Positions 31,322 through 39,386 of a stretch of DNA of 64,000 nt are shown here, piece after piece. Within the stretch, counting starts at the first letter, position 1. Each line of letters opens with the position of its first letter. This DNA is from Mycolicibacterium diernhoferi (GTDB lineage: Bacteria > Actinomycetota > Actinomycetes > Mycobacteriales > Mycobacteriaceae): NCBI RefSeq assembly GCF_019456655.1, contig NZ_CP080332.1, forward strand, positions 372,001 to 436,000, given 5' to 3'. The position numbers were made by a program, and so were the translations under genes. Below the pieces are notes generated by a model, which saw only the letters and a program-made list of their open reading frames with translations, made no database searches and was not told where the DNA came from.

Positions 31322-33154
31322 ATGGGTCACTACATATCCAACGTCCGTGACGTCGAGTTCAACCTCTTCGAGGCCCTGCATCTCGACAAGGTGCTGGCGA
31401 CCGGAGAGTTCGGCGACCTCGACGGCGCGTCGGTCCGCGAGATGCTCGCCGAGGCCGCCCGGCTGGCGGAGGGGCCGGTGGCCGAGGCATTCGCCGAAAC
31501 CGACCGCAACCCACCGACATTCGATCCCGCAACGCACACTGTGACGATCCCCGAACCGTTCAAGGCAGCGCTTCGGGCCTGGGCCGGTGGCGAATGGTTC
31601 CGCATCGGGCTCAGCGAGGAAGTCGGTGGTGTGCCGGCGCCGGCCGCGCTGACGTGGGCGATCAGCGAGTTCGCGCTCGGGGCCCAGCCGGCGGCCTACA
31701 TCTGTCATTCCGGACCGGTGTTGGCCGACATCATCCACGGCCTCGGAAACGAGCAGCAGCGACACTGGGCGGCGCTGATGGCGGAGCGGGACTGGGGCGC
31801 CACCATGGTGCTCACCGAACCCGACGCGGGGTCCGATGTCGGGGCCGGACGGACCAAGGCCATTCCGCAACCGGACGGGACATGGCATCTGGACGGTGTG
31901 AAGCGCTTCATCACCAACGGTGACACCGGTGACCTCTACGAGAACATCGTGCACGCGGTGCTCGCTCGCCCCGAGGGAGCCGGCCCCGGCACCAAGGGGC
32001 TGTCGCTGTTCTTCGTGCCGAAGTTCCACTTCGATCCCGAAACCGGGGAGCTCGGTGAACGCAACGGTGTGTTCGTCACCAACCTGGAACACAAGATGGG
32101 TCTCAAGGCGTCCGCGACCTGTGAGCTGACCTTCGGCCAGCACGGCACACCCGCCGTCGGCTGGCTTGTCGGTGACGAGCACAGCGGTATCGCGCAGATG
32201 TTCAAGATCATCGAGTATGCGCGAATGATGGTGGGCACCAAGGCGATCGCCACCTTGTCCACCGGTTATCTGAACGCGCTCGAGTACGCCAAGACCCGGG
32301 TGCAGGGTGCTGATCTGACCCAGATGACCGACAAGACCGCACCCCGGGTGACCATCATGCACCACCCGGACGTGCGCCGATCTCTGCTCGCACAGAAGGC
32401 CTACAGCGAGGGATTGCGTGCGCTGTACCTCTATACCGCCGCTCATCAGGACCCGTCAGCGGCCGCGATCGTGTCCGGTGCCGACCCGGCAATGGCCGAG
32501 CGGGTCAACGACCTGCTGCTGCCGATCGTGAAGGGCTTCGGCTCGACGCGGGCCTACGAACTGCTCACCGATTCACTGCAGACCTTCGGAGGGTCGGGCT
32601 ACCTGCAGGACTACCCGATCGAGCAGTACATCCGCGACGCCAAGATCGACACGCTGTACGAGGGCACCACCGCCATCCAGGCGCAGGATTTCTTCTTCCG
32701 CAAGATCGCCCGCGACCAGGGGGCGGCCCTGATGCATCTGCTCGGCCAGGTGCAGGCCTTCCTGGACCGGGACTCGGCGCGTCCCGAGATCGCCGACAGC
32801 AGAGCGGCTTTGGCCACCGCCGTCGCCGATGCGCAGGGCATGGTCGGAGCGCTGACCGGATATCTGATCGGCTCACAGCAGGAGCCCCGCGAGCTCTACC
32901 GGGTGGGCCTGGGTTCGGTGCCGTTCCTGCTGGCCATCGGTGACCTGCTGATCGGCTGGCTGCTGCTGGAGCATGCCGAGATCGCATTGGACGCACTGGA
33001 CGGGGCGACGGCCAAGGACCGCGCGTTCTATCAGGGCAAGGTCGGGGCGGCCGAGTTCTTCGCCCGCCACATCCTGCCGCGGCTGTCCTCGGACCGCGCC
33101 GTCATCGAGTTGCTTCAGCTGGGCGCCATGGACGTGCCCGAGGAGGCGTTCTAG
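31322..33154 (+). CDS. FadE5-type acyl-CoA dehydrogenase (paralogue)
   Basis: A 610-residue long acyl-CoA dehydrogenase clearly paralogous to the FadE5 at 58928-60763: same start ([19 protein letters not shown]), [53 protein letters not shown] and [17 protein letters not shown], which contains the catalytic glutamate. A C-terminal domain of about 120 residues is present as in FadE5. FadE5 enzymes oxidise long and medium acyl-CoAs. The start ATG 31322 follows a 548 bp spacer. The two paralogues differ most in the N-terminal 120 residues and the C-terminal 150, so substrate range may differ. It is closed by two hairpins. Confidence 0.92.
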   Translation: MGHYISNVRDVEFNLFEALHLDKVLATGEFGDLDGASVREMLAEAARLAEGPVAEAFAETDRNPPTFDPATHTVTIPEPFKAALRAWAGGEWFRIGLSEEVGGVPAPAALTWAISEFALGAQPAAYICHSGPVLADIIHGLGNEQQRHWAALMAERDWGATMVLTEPDAGSDVGAGRTKAIPQPDGTWHLDGVKRFITNGDTGDLYENIVHAVLARPEGAGPGTKGLSLFFVPKFHFDPETGELGERNGVFVTNLEHKMGLKASATCELTFGQHGTPAVGWLVGDEHSGIAQMFKIIEYARMMVGTKAIATLSTGYLNALEYAKTRVQGADLTQMTDKTAPRVTIMHHPDVRRSLLAQKAYSEGLRALYLYTAAHQDPSAAAIVSGADPAMAERVNDLLLPIVKGFGSTRAYELLTDSLQTFGGSGYLQDYPIEQYIRDAKIDTLYEGTTAIQAQDFFFRKIARDQGAALMHLLGQVQAFLDRDSARPEIADSRAALATAVADAQGMVGALTGYLIGSQQEPRELYRVGLGSVPFLLAIGDLLIGWLLLEHAEIALDALDGATAKDRAFYQGKVGAAEFFARHILPRLSSDRAVIELLQLGAMDVPEEAF

Positions 33155-33167
33155 CTCGCACTCACGC

Positions 33168-33225
33168 CGAAACACGCGTACCCGTCGCTCCCGAGCCCGG
33201 ATCTGCGACGGGTACGCGCGTTTCG
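33168..33225. terminator. long hairpin after fadE paralogue
   Basis: Arms 33168-33188 (CGAAACACGCGTACCCGTCGC, one base over the quoted limit if extended) and 33205-33225 pair over 21 bp with one A-C mismatch. The left half CGAAACACGCGTACC recurs near fadE5 at 58804-58818. Confidence 0.6.
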
Positions 33226-33244
33226 CGGCCGGAAGCCCCAACGA

Positions 33245-33280
33245 AAACACCCCCTGGAACCGCTGTCCCAGGGGGTGTTT
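33245..33280. terminator. bidirectional hairpin between fadE and aldehyde dehydrogenase
   Basis: Perfect 13 bp stem AAACACCCCCTGG (33245-33257) with CCAGGGGGTGTTT (33268-33280) and a 10-base loop, 16 bp after the stop of the convergent aldehyde dehydrogenase. A/T ends on both sides make it usable in both directions. Confidence 0.75.
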
Positions 33281-33296
33281 CACGTCTGGCCGCGGG

Positions 33297-34781
33297 TTAC
33301 TCCGGGGTGTACCCGAACGGCAGCAGCACGCTCTTGGACTCGCAGTATCCGGCGATGCCCTCCGGCCCGCACTCGCGGCCGATGCCGGAGTTCTTGTAGC
33401 CGCCGAACGGGGCGCCGGCATCGAAGGCGTACATGTTGATGCCGTAGGTGCCGGTGCGGATCTGCTTGGCGATCTCCAGGGCCTTGGCGTTGTCGGTGGT
33501 GTACACCGAACCGGCCAGGCCGTAGACCGAGTCGTTGGCGATGCGCACCGCGTCGGCCTCGTCCTCGTAGGGGATCACCACCAGGACGGGTCCGAAGATC
33601 TCCTCCTGGGCGATGGTCATCGAGTTGTCCACATCGGCGAACACGGTGGGCTGCACGAACCAGCCGCCGTCCAGGCCCTCGGGACGGCCGCCGCCGGTGA
33701 CCAGGCGGGCGCCCTCGTCGAGGCCCTTCTTGATGTAGCCCTCGACGCGCTCGCGCTGCTTCTCGCTGATCAGCGGGCCGATCATGGCGGCCGCGTCATC
33801 GGGCAGGCCGGGTGCCATGCCCGCCGCGGCGGCCGCGATCTTCTCCACGACCTCGTCGTAGCGCGACCGCGGGGCCAGGATGCGGGTCTGCCCGACACAG
33901 GCCTGCCCGGAGTTCATCAGGCCGGAGAAGATCAGCATCGGCAGGGTGGAGTCCAGGTCGGCGTCCTCCAGGATGATCGCCGCGGACTTGCCACCCAGCT
34001 CCAGCGTGCACGGCTTGAGCTTCTCGGCGGCGATCTTGCCGATCTCCTTGCCGACCGCACTCGACCCGGTGAAGGTGAACTTGTCGATCTCCGGGTTGTC
34101 GGTCAGCGCACGGCCGGTGTCGACGCCGCCGGGCACCACCGAGAGCACGCCCTCGGGCAGTCCGGCCTCGGCGAACACCTCGGCCATCAGGTTGGTGGTC
34201 AGCGGGGTCTCGGCGGCGGGCTTGAGCACCAGGGTGCAGCCGGCCAGCAGCGCCGGGCCCAGCTTGTTGGCGGCCAGGAAGAACGGCACGTTCCAGGCGA
34301 CGACGGCGCCGACGACGCCGATCGGCTCCTTGAGCACCAGGGTCTGGCCGTACGCGCCGTCGCGGATGTCCTGCCAGCTGAACTTGTCGGCCGCCGAGGC
34401 GTAGAACTGCAGCGTCGACATGGCCGCGCCGTACTGCATCATGTCGACGATGGTCTGCGGCTGGCCGGTCTCCAGCTTCAGCAGCGCCTTGAACTCGTCG
34501 GCGCGCGCCTCGATCAGCTCGATCGCCTTGGCGATGACGGCCTCGCGCTCCTTCGGGGTGAGCCGCGGCCAGGGGCCCTCGTCGAAAGCCTTGCGGGCGG
34601 CGGCGAAGGCGGCGTCGACGTCGGCCTTGGTGGCCAGCGGAACCTGGCCGACCTTCTCGCCGGTGGCGGGGGAGAACACGTCGATCACCTCGGAGCTCGC
34701 GGGCTCGACCCACTGGCCACCGATGAACAGCTTGTCCCAGGATGTGCGTGCCGCCGTTGCGGCTGATGCGGTCTGCGTCAT
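33297..34781 (-). CDS. aldehyde dehydrogenase (NAD+), Rv0223c-like
   Basis: A 494-residue ALDH superfamily enzyme oxidising an aldehyde to the acid. The general base is in LELGGKSAA (about residue 265), the nucleophile in NSGQACVGQTR (about 299), with FTGSSAVG as the NAD loop and EEIFGPVLVV. Position matches Rv0223c. ATG 34781 (MTQTASAATAA) is preferred; GTG 34790 adds three residues. A near-consensus KstR half-palindrome lies 32 bp upstream, which fits a role in sterol or alcohol breakdown, but its operator quality is moderate. The methyltransferase upstream ends 55 bp before, so both may be co-transcribed. Confidence 0.92.
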   Translation of the reverse strand: MTQTASAATAARTSWDKLFIGGQWVEPASSEVIDVFSPATGEKVGQVPLATKADVDAAFAAARKAFDEGPWPRLTPKEREAVIAKAIELIEARADEFKALLKLETGQPQTIVDMMQYGAAMSTLQFYASAADKFSWQDIRDGAYGQTLVLKEPIGVVGAVVAWNVPFFLAANKLGPALLAGCTLVLKPAAETPLTTNLMAEVFAEAGLPEGVLSVVPGGVDTGRALTDNPEIDKFTFTGSSAVGKEIGKIAAEKLKPCTLELGGKSAAIILEDADLDSTLPMLIFSGLMNSGQACVGQTRILAPRSRYDEVVEKIAAAAAGMAPGLPDDAAAMIGPLISEKQRERVEGYIKKGLDEGARLVTGGGRPEGLDGGWFVQPTVFADVDNSMTIAQEEIFGPVLVVIPYEDEADAVRIANDSVYGLAGSVYTTDNAKALEIAKQIRTGTYGINMYAFDAGAPFGGYKNSGIGRECGPEGIAGYCESKSVLLPFGYTPE

Positions 34782-34812
34782 ACCCGTCACCCTACCCAGT
34801 CGCCCGCCGGAT

Positions 34813-34826
34813 GAGAACGTGTTGCA
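34813..34826. promoter_or_regulatory. near-consensus KstR-like site
   Basis: GAGAACGTGTTGCA keeps the AACnnGTT core and the 3' A of the KstR consensus and shares AGAACGTGTT with the perfect box at 26164, but the 5' T is G and the outer palindrome is lost. It sits 32 bp before the aldehyde dehydrogenase start. Confidence 0.35.
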
Positions 34827-34835
34827 GTGACCTGG

Positions 34836-35600
34836 TCACGACGGTGCAAGGACCAGCACCAGATTGCTCACCAGGAACTCCCGCAGACCGGGCACGGCGA
34901 CCACCGGCCACGCCCATCGTGGGTGGTAGCGGGGGAATGCGGTGACCAGAGCCCCGGTGCTGGCCGCCCAGCGCAGGCCGTCGGCCGCCGACACGGCGAA
35001 CAACGACGAACCGTAGTCGTTCTTGGGTCGGTGGCCGTGTTTGCGGGCGTACCGGTCCGCGGCCCGGGCGCCGCCCAGATAGTGCGTCAGTCCCATCTCG
35101 TGCCCGCCGAACGGGCCCAGCCAGACGGTGTAGGACAGCACCGCCAGCCCGCCGGGCCGGGTGACCCGCAGCATCTCGTTGCCGAGGCGCCAGGGGTGGC
35201 GCACATGCTCGGCCACATTGGAGGACAGGCAGATGTCCACGCTGTCGTCGGCGAACGGCAGCGCGGTGCCCGAGGCGCGCACGAAGGTGCCGGCTCCGGG
35301 TTCGCCGGCCGGACCGGCGTGCATCTCCCGCGGGTCGGGTTCGACCCCGATGTAGCGCATCCCGGCGGATTCGAAGGCCGAGGCGAAATAGCCCGGGCCG
35401 CCGCCGACGTCGAGGACGGTCCGGCCGGCGGCCGGCGATGACGTCACGCCGGTCCACAGATCGGCGACCATGTCCACGGTGTCGGTGGCCAGTGCACCGT
35501 AGAAGCGGGCCGGATCGGACTGCTCGAACCGGAAGGCGCTGAGCAGGCCGACGGCGCGACCCAGCGTGGCCCGGTGGGCGAACAGATCGGTGGCGGCCAC
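34836..35600 (-). CDS. SAM-dependent methyltransferase, Rv0224c-like
   Basis: A 254-residue class I methyltransferase. VLDVGGGPGYF (about residues 63-73) is the SAM motif I, YIGVEPDPREM the acidic loop, and ICLSSNVAEHVRHPW the motif IV region of methyltransferase type 11. Substrate unknown. The position fits Rv0224c, which precedes the Rv0225 glycosyltransferase in M. tuberculosis, although three genes are inserted between them here. GTG 35600 is the start; the NTF2-like gene ends 22 bp upstream, so the minus-strand genes from MpaB down to the aldehyde dehydrogenase could form one transcript. Confidence 0.85.
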   Translation of the reverse strand: MAATDLFAHRATLGRAVGLLSAFRFEQSDPARFYGALATDTVDMVADLWTGVTSSPAAGRTVLDVGGGPGYFASAFESAGMRYIGVEPDPREMHAGPAGEPGAGTFVRASGTALPFADDSVDICLSSNVAEHVRHPWRLGNEMLRVTRPGGLAVLSYTVWLGPFGGHEMGLTHYLGGARAADRYARKHGHRPKNDYGSSLFAVSAADGLRWAASTGALVTAFPRYHPRWAWPVVAVPGLREFLVSNLVLVLAPS

Positions 35601-35622
35601 CGTGTCAGGGTACGAAAGCGGC

Positions 35623-36393
35623 TCACCCCAGCCGGAGCAGGGAGGTCACCCGCCGCTGCAGTTCGGTGGACAGCTGCGATGCGGCGGCCGGGATCTTGGA
35701 CGCCGCGAACAGGGTGTGCAGTTGCCAGCTGTCGCTGCTGGGCAGCACGGCGGCGCGCTGCAGTCCGTCGAGGATGTCGAAGAGCGTCTCGCCCTCCTGC
35801 ATCAGGCCGTCGGCGTTGAAGTGGTAGCGGTCCACCGCGGGGCACTGCAGGAAGGTGCCGTTGCCCCAGACGGTGGGCGCGGACTCGTCGTAGGGATGCA
35901 GGCGCAGCGGCCCGGTCCAGTGCCCGCTGCCGATGTAGCGGATGACGGTGCGGACGGTGCCCTCCGGGGTGACGTCGATGTACACCTGGTCGGGCAGCGG
36001 GTCATAACGCCAGTCCGGGATGGCGTCGAAGAAGGCGAAGTTGTAGGTCACGAAGTCGTCGATGCCGACGATGGTGCGGCCGAAGGTCGTCACATCGGTG
36101 TAGCGCACATCGGGGGCGTAGAGCTCATCGTTGATGCTCATATCGCGGACCAGAAAGCTCCACCAGTACTTCTTGGCCCACGTCATCACCCAGGTCAGGT
36201 CCTGGTCGAAGGCCTTGCTGTAGTGCTCCAGCTTGCGGTCGAAGTCGACGAACCACTGCTTGGTCATCGCCTGCAGCTCATGCTCCTGATAGACGCGAAT
36301 GGGTTCTGCGCGGTTCGACTTCAGGTAAGTCGGCACGTGTCCCTGCAGTCGGGGACGGGCGAGCGCGGCCTGGAACTCTTCCTCATCGAACAC
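35623..36393 (-). CDS. SnoaL/NTF2-like fold protein
   Basis: A 256-residue protein. A roughly 80-residue N-terminal helical region (RPRLQGHVPTYLKSNRAEPI, YQEHELQAMTKQWFVDFDRK) is followed by a cone-shaped NTF2-like domain (MSINDELYAPDVRYTDVTTFG, IVGIDDFVTYNFAFFDAIPDW, VIRYIGSGHWTGPL). Aspartates in DVRYTD and IPDWRYD are in positions used by SnoaL cyclases or ketosteroid-isomerase relatives, so it could bind or isomerise a polyketide or steroid. GTG 36393 has GAGGAGA nine bases upstream. It follows the MpaB-family oxygenase by 87 bp. Confidence 0.7.
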   Translation of the reverse strand: MFDEEEFQAALARPRLQGHVPTYLKSNRAEPIRVYQEHELQAMTKQWFVDFDRKLEHYSKAFDQDLTWVMTWAKKYWWSFLVRDMSINDELYAPDVRYTDVTTFGRTIVGIDDFVTYNFAFFDAIPDWRYDPLPDQVYIDVTPEGTVRTVIRYIGSGHWTGPLRLHPYDESAPTVWGNGTFLQCPAVDRYHFNADGLMQEGETLFDILDGLQRAAVLPSSDSWQLHTLFAASKIPAAASQLSTELQRRVTSLLRLG

Positions 36394-36480
36394 GGGTGTC
36401 TCCTCGGTTGTCGCGTTGCAGGACGAAAAAGTGTGGTCGCGGGATGCGGGGGTACTCCATCGAGCCCAGATCGCCTGTGC

Positions 36481-37461
36481 TCAAGCCTGTTTCCGCTGGT
36501 TCCGGTGCTCGCGTGCCGTCGACAGCACCGCGGCGTCGGCGGCGCCGAGGTACCCGGTGACGGCGGCCCGTTGCACCGGGCCGATCCGCAACAGCGCGAA
36601 CAGCGGCAGTGTGGCCAGGTAGACACCGTCCAGCAGTGGGTCGGTGAACGACGGCCACCCGTGCAGTCGCCGCGAGGGTCGGGGCAGTGCGGCGTAGGCG
36701 ACGGCGGCCGAGCCGACCAGCACCGTGTCGGCGATCGTCGCGCGGATGTCGTCCAGCCCGTCCGGGCGCAGCAGGGCCAGCGCGGTGCCCAGCTGCGCGC
36801 GGACGAAACCCGGACGCCAGGTGAACTTCGCCGAAACCGACTTGTAGTACGCCGCAACCTCTTCCGTGGACCGCGGGATCTGTTCGGCGGGCACCCCCAT
36901 CAACACCGCCAGTTGCGCCATCTCGGCGAAGTAGCGGTCCCGGTCGGCGTCGGGCAGTCGGGTGGGCAGCACACCGTCGACGAAGTCGAACCGCTCGTAG
37001 GCGATCAGCGCCGCGTGGCTGATGGTGACCGCGGCGAACAGCATGGTGTCGGCGTCCACCGCGGCGTACGGGGTGACACCGTCGGCGCCGGTCCCCGACA
37101 GCGGGCGGTGGTAGTTGAACAGCCGCCGGGCGCAGGCGTCGGCGGCCTGTTTGTCGCCGAACACGATCGGCAGCGGCACCGCCAGGGTGCGGCGCAGCCG
37201 GTCGTGGAAGGACCCGCCCTTACGGGCCCGGGGGTCGCGTCCGCGCTGGCGTCTCCGGTTCGTCGGGAACAGCGGGTCGTGGTCGTAGAGCACGTTCTGG
37301 AAGTCGATGTGCGGCGCCTCCAGGAGGTTGGTGATCTGGGCGATCATCAGCGCCGCGGCCGGCGAGGTCAGCACCCGCCAGGTGACGCTGTCCGGTCCGT
37401 AGTAGCCGGGGTCGGTGGAGACCTCGGGGTCCGCGGGGTGCGGTGCTGCCTGCTGGTTCAT
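36481..37461 (-). CDS. MpaB-family oxygenase (DUF2236)
   Basis: A 326-residue protein of the MpaB/rubber-oxygenase-like family. WRVLTSPAAALMIAQITNLLEAPH and FGDKQAADACARRLFNYHRPL, and the AVTISHAALIAYERF segment, show the buried helices and histidines that hold haem in latex-clearing and MpaB oxygenases. MpaB cleaves a farnesyl side chain in fungi; bacterial members act on unknown hydrophobic compounds. ATG 37461 is preferred; GTG 37485 is possible. It is divergent from a TetR gene across a perfect 24 bp palindrome, so it is probably the regulated target, induced by a lipophilic ligand. Confidence 0.82.
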   Translation of the reverse strand: MNQQAAPHPADPEVSTDPGYYGPDSVTWRVLTSPAAALMIAQITNLLEAPHIDFQNVLYDHDPLFPTNRRRQRGRDPRARKGGSFHDRLRRTLAVPLPIVFGDKQAADACARRLFNYHRPLSGTGADGVTPYAAVDADTMLFAAVTISHAALIAYERFDFVDGVLPTRLPDADRDRYFAEMAQLAVLMGVPAEQIPRSTEEVAAYYKSVSAKFTWRPGFVRAQLGTALALLRPDGLDDIRATIADTVLVGSAAVAYAALPRPSRRLHGWPSFTDPLLDGVYLATLPLFALLRIGPVQRAAVTGYLGAADAAVLSTAREHRNQRKQA

Positions 37462-37514
37462 GGGTGACGGCCGCTTCCTGTCCACGGATTACTGGCTGTT
37501 CAAAATGCTCAAGC

Positions 37515-37538
37515 AACTGGAATCATATGATTCCAGTT
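37515..37538. promoter_or_regulatory. 24 bp perfect palindrome, probable TetR operator
   Basis: AACTGGAATCAT and its reverse complement ATGATTCCAGTT abut with no spacer, 53 bp before the MpaB start and 48 bp before the TetR start. The AT-rich centre in a GC-rich genome and the divergent layout mark it as the operator of the adjacent TetR protein. Confidence 0.8.
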
Positions 37539-37586
37539 AGGCGTGGGCAAGAGCCTCCGGCCGTACCCCGTGAGAGGATCGGGGCC

Positions 37587-38201
37587 GTGGCACCGACAAA
37601 GGTCTGGCGTGGCCAGACGCTGCGGGACCGCACCGCGGACCGGCGGACGGCGCTGCTCGACGTCGGGTGCAAACTGCTCGGATCCGGGGGATCGGCGGCG
37701 GTCACCATGCGCGCGGTGTGCCGGGACGCCCAACTGAGCCCCCGCTACTTCTACGAGAGCTTCGACGGCCGAGAGGACCTGCTGGTCGCGGTCTACAACC
37801 AGGTCGAGGAACGGCTGCTGGCGCACCTGATGGGCCGGCGCACCGATCAACCCGTCACTCTTCGCGAGGTGCTGGAGAGCTGCGCGGACTTCTTCGAGGA
37901 GGACCCGCAGCGGGCCCGGATCCTGTTGCGCGAGCCGCTGGCCGACGACACCCTGCGCAAACACAGCGCCAGCCGCACCCCGGCCTTCGTGGCGGCGCTG
38001 ATCCCGGTGCTGGGTCCGCAGCTCAACGACCTGCTGGCCGGCGATGTCGCCCGGATCCAGATCCTGTCCACCGCGCTGGGCGGGGCCCTGGTGGCGCTCT
38101 ACCTGGACTGGGCCGACGGCCGGCTCAACGTCAGCCGGGACACCATCGCCGATGCTGCGGTCGACATCGTGATGGCGATGACCGGTTTCCGCGCGAGTTA
38201 G
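37587..38201 (+). CDS. TetR-family regulator divergent from MpaB oxygenase
   Basis: A 204-residue TetR/AcrR repressor. The DNA-binding domain runs DRRTALLDVGCKLLGSGGSAAV, VTMRAVCRDAQLSPRYFYESF (recognition helix) and DGREDLLVAVYNQVEERLL; the C-terminal ligand domain is helical with a SCADFFEEDPQRARILLREP segment. It should repress itself and the MpaB gene from the palindrome at 37515-37538. The start GTG 37587 has GAGAGGA eight bases upstream; longer frames lie across the operator. The glycosyltransferase starts 12 bp after its stop and could be co-transcribed. Confidence 0.87.
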   Translation: MAPTKVWRGQTLRDRTADRRTALLDVGCKLLGSGGSAAVTMRAVCRDAQLSPRYFYESFDGREDLLVAVYNQVEERLLAHLMGRRTDQPVTLREVLESCADFFEEDPQRARILLREPLADDTLRKHSASRTPAFVAALIPVLGPQLNDLLAGDVARIQILSTALGGALVALYLDWADGRLNVSRDTIADAAVDIVMAMTGFRAS

Positions 38202-38213
38202 GCTGGCCAGGTT

Positions 38214-39386
38214 ATGTCTCAAGCTCCCGGTGCCCGGCCCGTCCGGCGTGTGCTGCTGTTGGGCTGGCGCGACACCGGACACCCCCAGGGTGGCGGGAGC
38301 GAGGCCTACCTGCAGCGCATCGGCGCCCACCTGGCCGCCTCCGGGGTGGCGGTCACCCTGCGCACCGCGCGCTACCCGGGCGCCCCGCGCCGCGACACCC
38401 TCGACGGCGTGACGGTCAGCCGCGGCGGCGGCCCCTACTCGGTGTACGTGCGGGCGGGCCTGGCCATGGTGGCCGCACGGATCGGTCTGGGACCGCTACG
38501 CCGGGCCCGGCCCGACGTCATCGTCGACACCCAGAACGGCATCCCGTTCCTGGCCCGGCTGGCCTACGGCCGACGCTCGGTGCTGCTGGTGCACCACTGC
38601 CACCGCGAGCAGTGGCCGGTGGCCGGCCGGCGCACCGGACGGTTCGGCTGGTTCGTCGAATCGCGGCTCTCCCCGGCGCTGCACCGCCGCAACCAGTACG
38701 TCACGGTGTCGCTGCCGTCCGCGCGTGAACTCACCGAACTCGGCGTCGACTCCGCGCGAATCGCGGTGGTACGCAACGGATTGGACGAGGCGCCGGCGGC
38801 GACGCTGACCGCCGACCGGTCCGCCACCCCGCGGGTCTCGGTGCTCTCCCGGCTGGTTCCGCACAAGCAGATCGAGGACGCGCTCGACGCCGTCGCCGCG
38901 CTACGCCCGCAGATCCCGGACCTGCACCTGGACATCGTCGGTGGCGGATGGTGGGAGCAGCCGCTGGTCGAGCACGCCGCGGCGCTGGGCATCACCGACG
39001 CCGTCACCTTCCACGGCCACGTCGACGACGAGGCCAAACACCATGTCGTGCAGCAGAGTTGGGTGCACGTGCTGCCCTCGCGCAAAGAGGGCTGGGGGCT
39101 GGCCGTCATCGAGGCGGCCCAACACGGTGTGCCGACCATCGGCTACCGCACCTCCGGCGGACTGACCGACTCCGTCGTCGACGGCGTCACCGGACTGCTG
39201 GTCGACGGCCCCGACGACCTCGTCGACGGGTTGCGCCGGCTGCTCACCGACCCGGTGCTGCGGGAGGAGTTGGGCGCCAAGGCCCGCATCCGCAGCGCGG
39301 AGTTCTCCTGGGCGCTCAGCGCCGACGCGATGCGCAGCGTGCTCGAATCGGTGCACGCGGGGGAGTTCGTCAGCGGCGTGGTCTGA
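38214..39386 (+). CDS. family 4 glycosyltransferase, Rv0225-like
   Basis: A 390-residue GT-B retaining glycosyltransferase. GTPQGGGSEAYLQRIG-type opening (HPQGGGSEAYLQRIGAHL), donor-site VSVLSRLVPHKQIEDAL and the E-x7-E motif PSRKEGWGLAVIEAAQHG (glutamates seven residues apart) are diagnostic. Such enzymes add a hexose from a nucleotide sugar, here probably at the inner membrane for an envelope glycan or lipid. It matches Rv0225. Its 3' end overlaps the Rv0226c-like gene by 17 bp. ATG 38214. Confidence 0.88.
   Translation: MSQAPGARPVRRVLLLGWRDTGHPQGGGSEAYLQRIGAHLAASGVAVTLRTARYPGAPRRDTLDGVTVSRGGGPYSVYVRAGLAMVAARIGLGPLRRARPDVIVDTQNGIPFLARLAYGRRSVLLVHHCHREQWPVAGRRTGRFGWFVESRLSPALHRRNQYVTVSLPSARELTELGVDSARIAVVRNGLDEAPAATLTADRSATPRVSVLSRLVPHKQIEDALDAVAALRPQIPDLHLDIVGGGWWEQPLVEHAAALGITDAVTFHGHVDDEAKHHVVQQSWVHVLPSRKEGWGLAVIEAAQHGVPTIGYRTSGGLTDSVVDGVTGLLVDGPDDLVDGLRRLLTDPVLREELGAKARIRSAEFSWALSADAMRSVLESVHAGEFVSGVV

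Noticed and set aside
30815..32446. 543-codon minus-strand frame over the fadE paralogue
   Set aside because: Most of it is antisense to fadE. Only its last part outside fadE is kept, as a possible remnant.
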